A program made the translations under genes and the position numbers. The notes under the pieces are model-generated. The model made no database searches, had not been told where the DNA came from, and worked only from the letters and a program-made list of their open reading frames with translations. DNA of 35,178 nt from Flavobacteriaceae bacterium (GTDB taxonomy: Bacteria; Bacteroidota; Bacteroidia; Flavobacteriales; Flavobacteriaceae). Shown here piece after piece: positions 33,298 to 35,178 of the stretch. The stretch's first letter is position 1. Every line of letters starts with the position of its first letter. Location: NCBI GenBank assembly GCA_022425945.1, contig JAKMEK010000068.1:1-35178 (forward strand). The letters are read 5' to 3'.

Positions 33298-35178
33298 AAA
33301 GACATTTGATCACATAGATATTCACCAGGTATCTCCTTCTAAGCAAGTGGAAGAATTTTCTTTTTCTACCCAAGAAGGAATTATGTTCGAGCGTCAACTC
33401 CCCATCTTTGAACACCCACATCAGTCTTTTGGTGCTGGGAAGCCTCCTTTTTTACGTGGACCGTATACAAGTATGTATGTACAACGACCGTGGACCATAC
33501 GTCAATATGCTGGCTTCTCCTCTGCAGAGGAAAGCAATGCGTTTTATTTGCGTAACCTAGCTAAAGGACAAAAGGGGCTTTCTGTGGCTTTTGATTTACC
33601 AACCCACAGGGGGTATGATAGTGATCACCCTCGCGTTATTGGTGATGTGGGGAAAGCAGGCGTGGCTATAGATACAGTCGAAGACATGAAACGCCTTTTT
33701 GACAATATCCCCTTGAACGAGATGTCTGTTTCAATGACCATGAATGGAGCTGTTTTGCCCATTTTAGCTTTTTATATCGTTGCTGCAGAGGAGCAGGGGG
33801 TCAACCAAGCAGATTTAGCTGGGACCATTCAGAATGATATTTTAAAGGAGTTTATGGTGCGCAATACCTTTATTTATCCACCAAAGGCTTCGATGCAGAT
33901 TGTATCCCACATATTTTCATACATGGCAGCGCATATGCCCAAGTTTAATAGTATCAGTATATCGGGTTATCATATGCAAGAGGCGGGTGCATCTGCAGAA
34001 ATAGAACTGGCCTATACCTTGGCAAACGGTTTAGCGTATATTCGAACTGGCCTTGAGGCTGGGCTTGATATTGATGATTTTGCTCCACGTTTGTCTTTTT
34101 TCTGGGGGATAGGCATGAATCATTTTATGGAAATTGCCAAATTACGTGCTGCTCGTGCCTTATGGGCGAAATTGGTGAAACAGTTCAATCCCAAGAATCC
34201 GAAATCGATGGCATTGCGAACGCATTGTCAAACCAGCGGATGGTCACTTACAGCACAAGACCCATTTAATAATGTTGCGCGCACGACCATCGAAGCGATG
34301 ACTGCTGTTCTAGGAGGGACACAAAGCTTACATACCAATGCACTTGATGAAGCAATAGCGCTCCCCACAGATTTTTCAGCACACATAGCTCGAAATACCC
34401 AACTGTATTTGCAACATGAAACACAGCTTACTCGGGTGGTAGATCCATGGGCAGGGAGTTATTTTGTAGAACAGTTGACCGACCAATTGATGGACAAGGC
34501 TTGGTCGCTTATTGAAGAAATAGAAGCGTTGGGTGGGATGACTGAGGCGATAGCTGCTGGAATTCCAAAAATGCGCATTGAAGAAGTAGCGGCAAAAAAG
34601 CAAGCGCGTATTGACAGTGGTCAGGACATAATTGTAGGCGTAAATCATTTTCAACTTACTGAGGAAGAGCCACTCTCAATTTTGCAAATTGACAATGCCA
34701 AAGTTTTGACCCAGCAAAAAGAGCGTTTAGCAGAAGTGAGAGCGAAACGAGATACTGCTTTAGTGAATCAAGCTCTTTTAGACTTGACTAATGCGGCTGT
34801 AAAATTGAAATCTGGCGAACAATGTGATGAGAATATTTTAACTTTAGCCGTAAATGCAGCTCGTTCAAGGGCAAGTTTAGGCGAGATTTCAGCTGCGCTA
34901 GAAAACGCTTTTGGTCGGCACAAGCCAAAAATTCAAACCTTTACTGGGGTATACGCAAAAGAAATGAATCAGGATACATACTTTTTACAGGCAAAAGCGA
35001 TGAGCGATCTATTTGCTCAGCATAATGGTCGTCGTCCAAGAATTATGATTGCTAAAATGGGACAGGATGGTCATGATCGTGGAGCTAAAGTTGTTGCAAC
35101 CAGTTATGTAGATATTGGATTTGATGTAGATATTAGTCCATTGTTTCAAACGCCTCAGGAGGTGGCTAAACAAGCTGT
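33281..35178 (+). CDS. mutB: Methylmalonyl-CoA mutase large (alpha) subunit, truncated by window end
   Basis: The reading frame starts at three tandem ATG codons (33281, 33284, 33287), overlapping mutA, and runs off the right edge after about 632 residues of the normal ~700-715. Near the start is [20 protein letters not shown], then [20 protein letters not shown] (substrate site), [39 protein letters not shown] and [19 protein letters not shown]. The cobalamin domain begins near the end: [17 protein letters not shown], with H598 (numbered from 33281) the cobalt-binding histidine. About 80 C-terminal residues of the B12 domain are missing from the window. A MeaB-like chaperone or epimerase may follow outside. 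Confidence 0.95.
   Translation, partial: MMMSHKKTFDHIDIHQVSPSKQVEEFSFSTQEGIMFERQLPIFEHPHQSFGAGKPPFLRGPYTSMYVQRPWTIRQYAGFSSAEESNAFYLRNLAKGQKGLSVAFDLPTHRGYDSDHPRVIGDVGKAGVAIDTVEDMKRLFDNIPLNEMSVSMTMNGAVLPILAFYIVAAEEQGVNQADLAGTIQNDILKEFMVRNTFIYPPKASMQIVSHIFSYMAAHMPKFNSISISGYHMQEAGASAEIELAYTLANGLAYIRTGLEAGLDIDDFAPRLSFFWGIGMNHFMEIAKLRAARALWAKLVKQFNPKNPKSMALRTHCQTSGWSLTAQDPFNNVARTTIEAMTAVLGGTQSLHTNALDEAIALPTDFSAHIARNTQLYLQHETQLTRVVDPWAGSYFVEQLTDQLMDKAWSLIEEIEALGGMTEAIAAGIPKMRIEEVAAKKQARIDSGQDIIVGVNHFQLTEEEPLSILQIDNAKVLTQQKERLAEVRAKRDTALVNQALLDLTNAAVKLKSGEQCDENILTLAVNAARSRASLGEISAALENAFGRHKPKIQTFTGVYAKEMNQDTYFLQAKAMSDLFAQHNGRRPRIMIAKMGQDGHDRGAKVVATSYVDIGFDVDISPLFQTPQEVAKQA

Overview
The window reads as a stretch of chromosome from a marine-type member of the Flavobacteriia (Bacteroidota). 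The clade signs are: SD-poor gene starts with several TAnnTTTG-like -7 boxes, families typical of this group (DUF5916, GIN/DUF2807, DUF6048, DUF6452, DUF983), a flavobacterial-looking 6S RNA between zapA and rny, and relaxed lipoboxes. No species can be named. Nearly every gene is a recognisable housekeeping or metabolic gene. I see no phage, transposase, CRISPR array, toxin-antitoxin pair or defence island.

Layout. 1-73: the 3' end of a 5S rRNA and its terminator, i.e. the end of an rrn operon. 113-4973: envelope and membrane genes (DUF5916 beta-barrel protein, TrhA/hemolysin III, GIN-domain protein, ZIP metal transporter). 5055-9916: two rRNA methyltransferases (RlmL-like and RlmD) around a flavobacterial cluster (DUF6048, DUF6452), with a small InlB-repeat lipoprotein interposed. 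10058-12507: ornithine aminotransferase and a cysteine desulfurase, apparently co-transcribed. 12494-17848: a leftward block with an M23 peptidase, an ABC-F protein, a small secreted protein, a DoxX protein and a lipoprotein. 18315-21146: an ACT-domain protein, a ZapB-like coiled coil, ZapA, a 6S RNA candidate and RNase Y. 21147-24916: the glycerol operon glpK-glpD-glpF (leftward). 25144-30507: DUF983, acetyl-CoA synthetase, a TauE-like exporter, an EamA transporter, an AlkB-type membrane hydroxylase and a 56-residue membrane protein. 30759 to the end: acyl-CoA dehydrogenase plus the two subunits of methylmalonyl-CoA mutase, the second running off the window.

How the genes work together. Much of the right half is carbon handling: glycerol uptake, phosphorylation and oxidation (GlpF, GlpK, GlpD); acetate activation (Acs); acyl-CoA oxidation (ACD); and conversion of methylmalonyl-CoA to succinyl-CoA (MutA/MutB), as used for propionate, odd-chain and branched-chain acids. 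The AlkB-type enzyme could feed fatty acids into the same pathways, but that is inference. ZapA, the ZapB-like protein, 6S RNA and RNase Y form a division/RNA-metabolism block.

The genome is tightly packed. Five of the six convergent gene junctions have overlapping or directly abutting stop codons. The best second looks are the structured 6S RNA candidate, the Cys-rich insert in the ornithine aminotransferase next to a cysteine desulfurase, the stand-alone AlkB homologue, the single-repeat InlB-like lipoprotein, a short membrane protein at 30337-30507, and an orphan terminator-like hairpin at 30631-30663. I do not find convincing evidence for a wholly new system.
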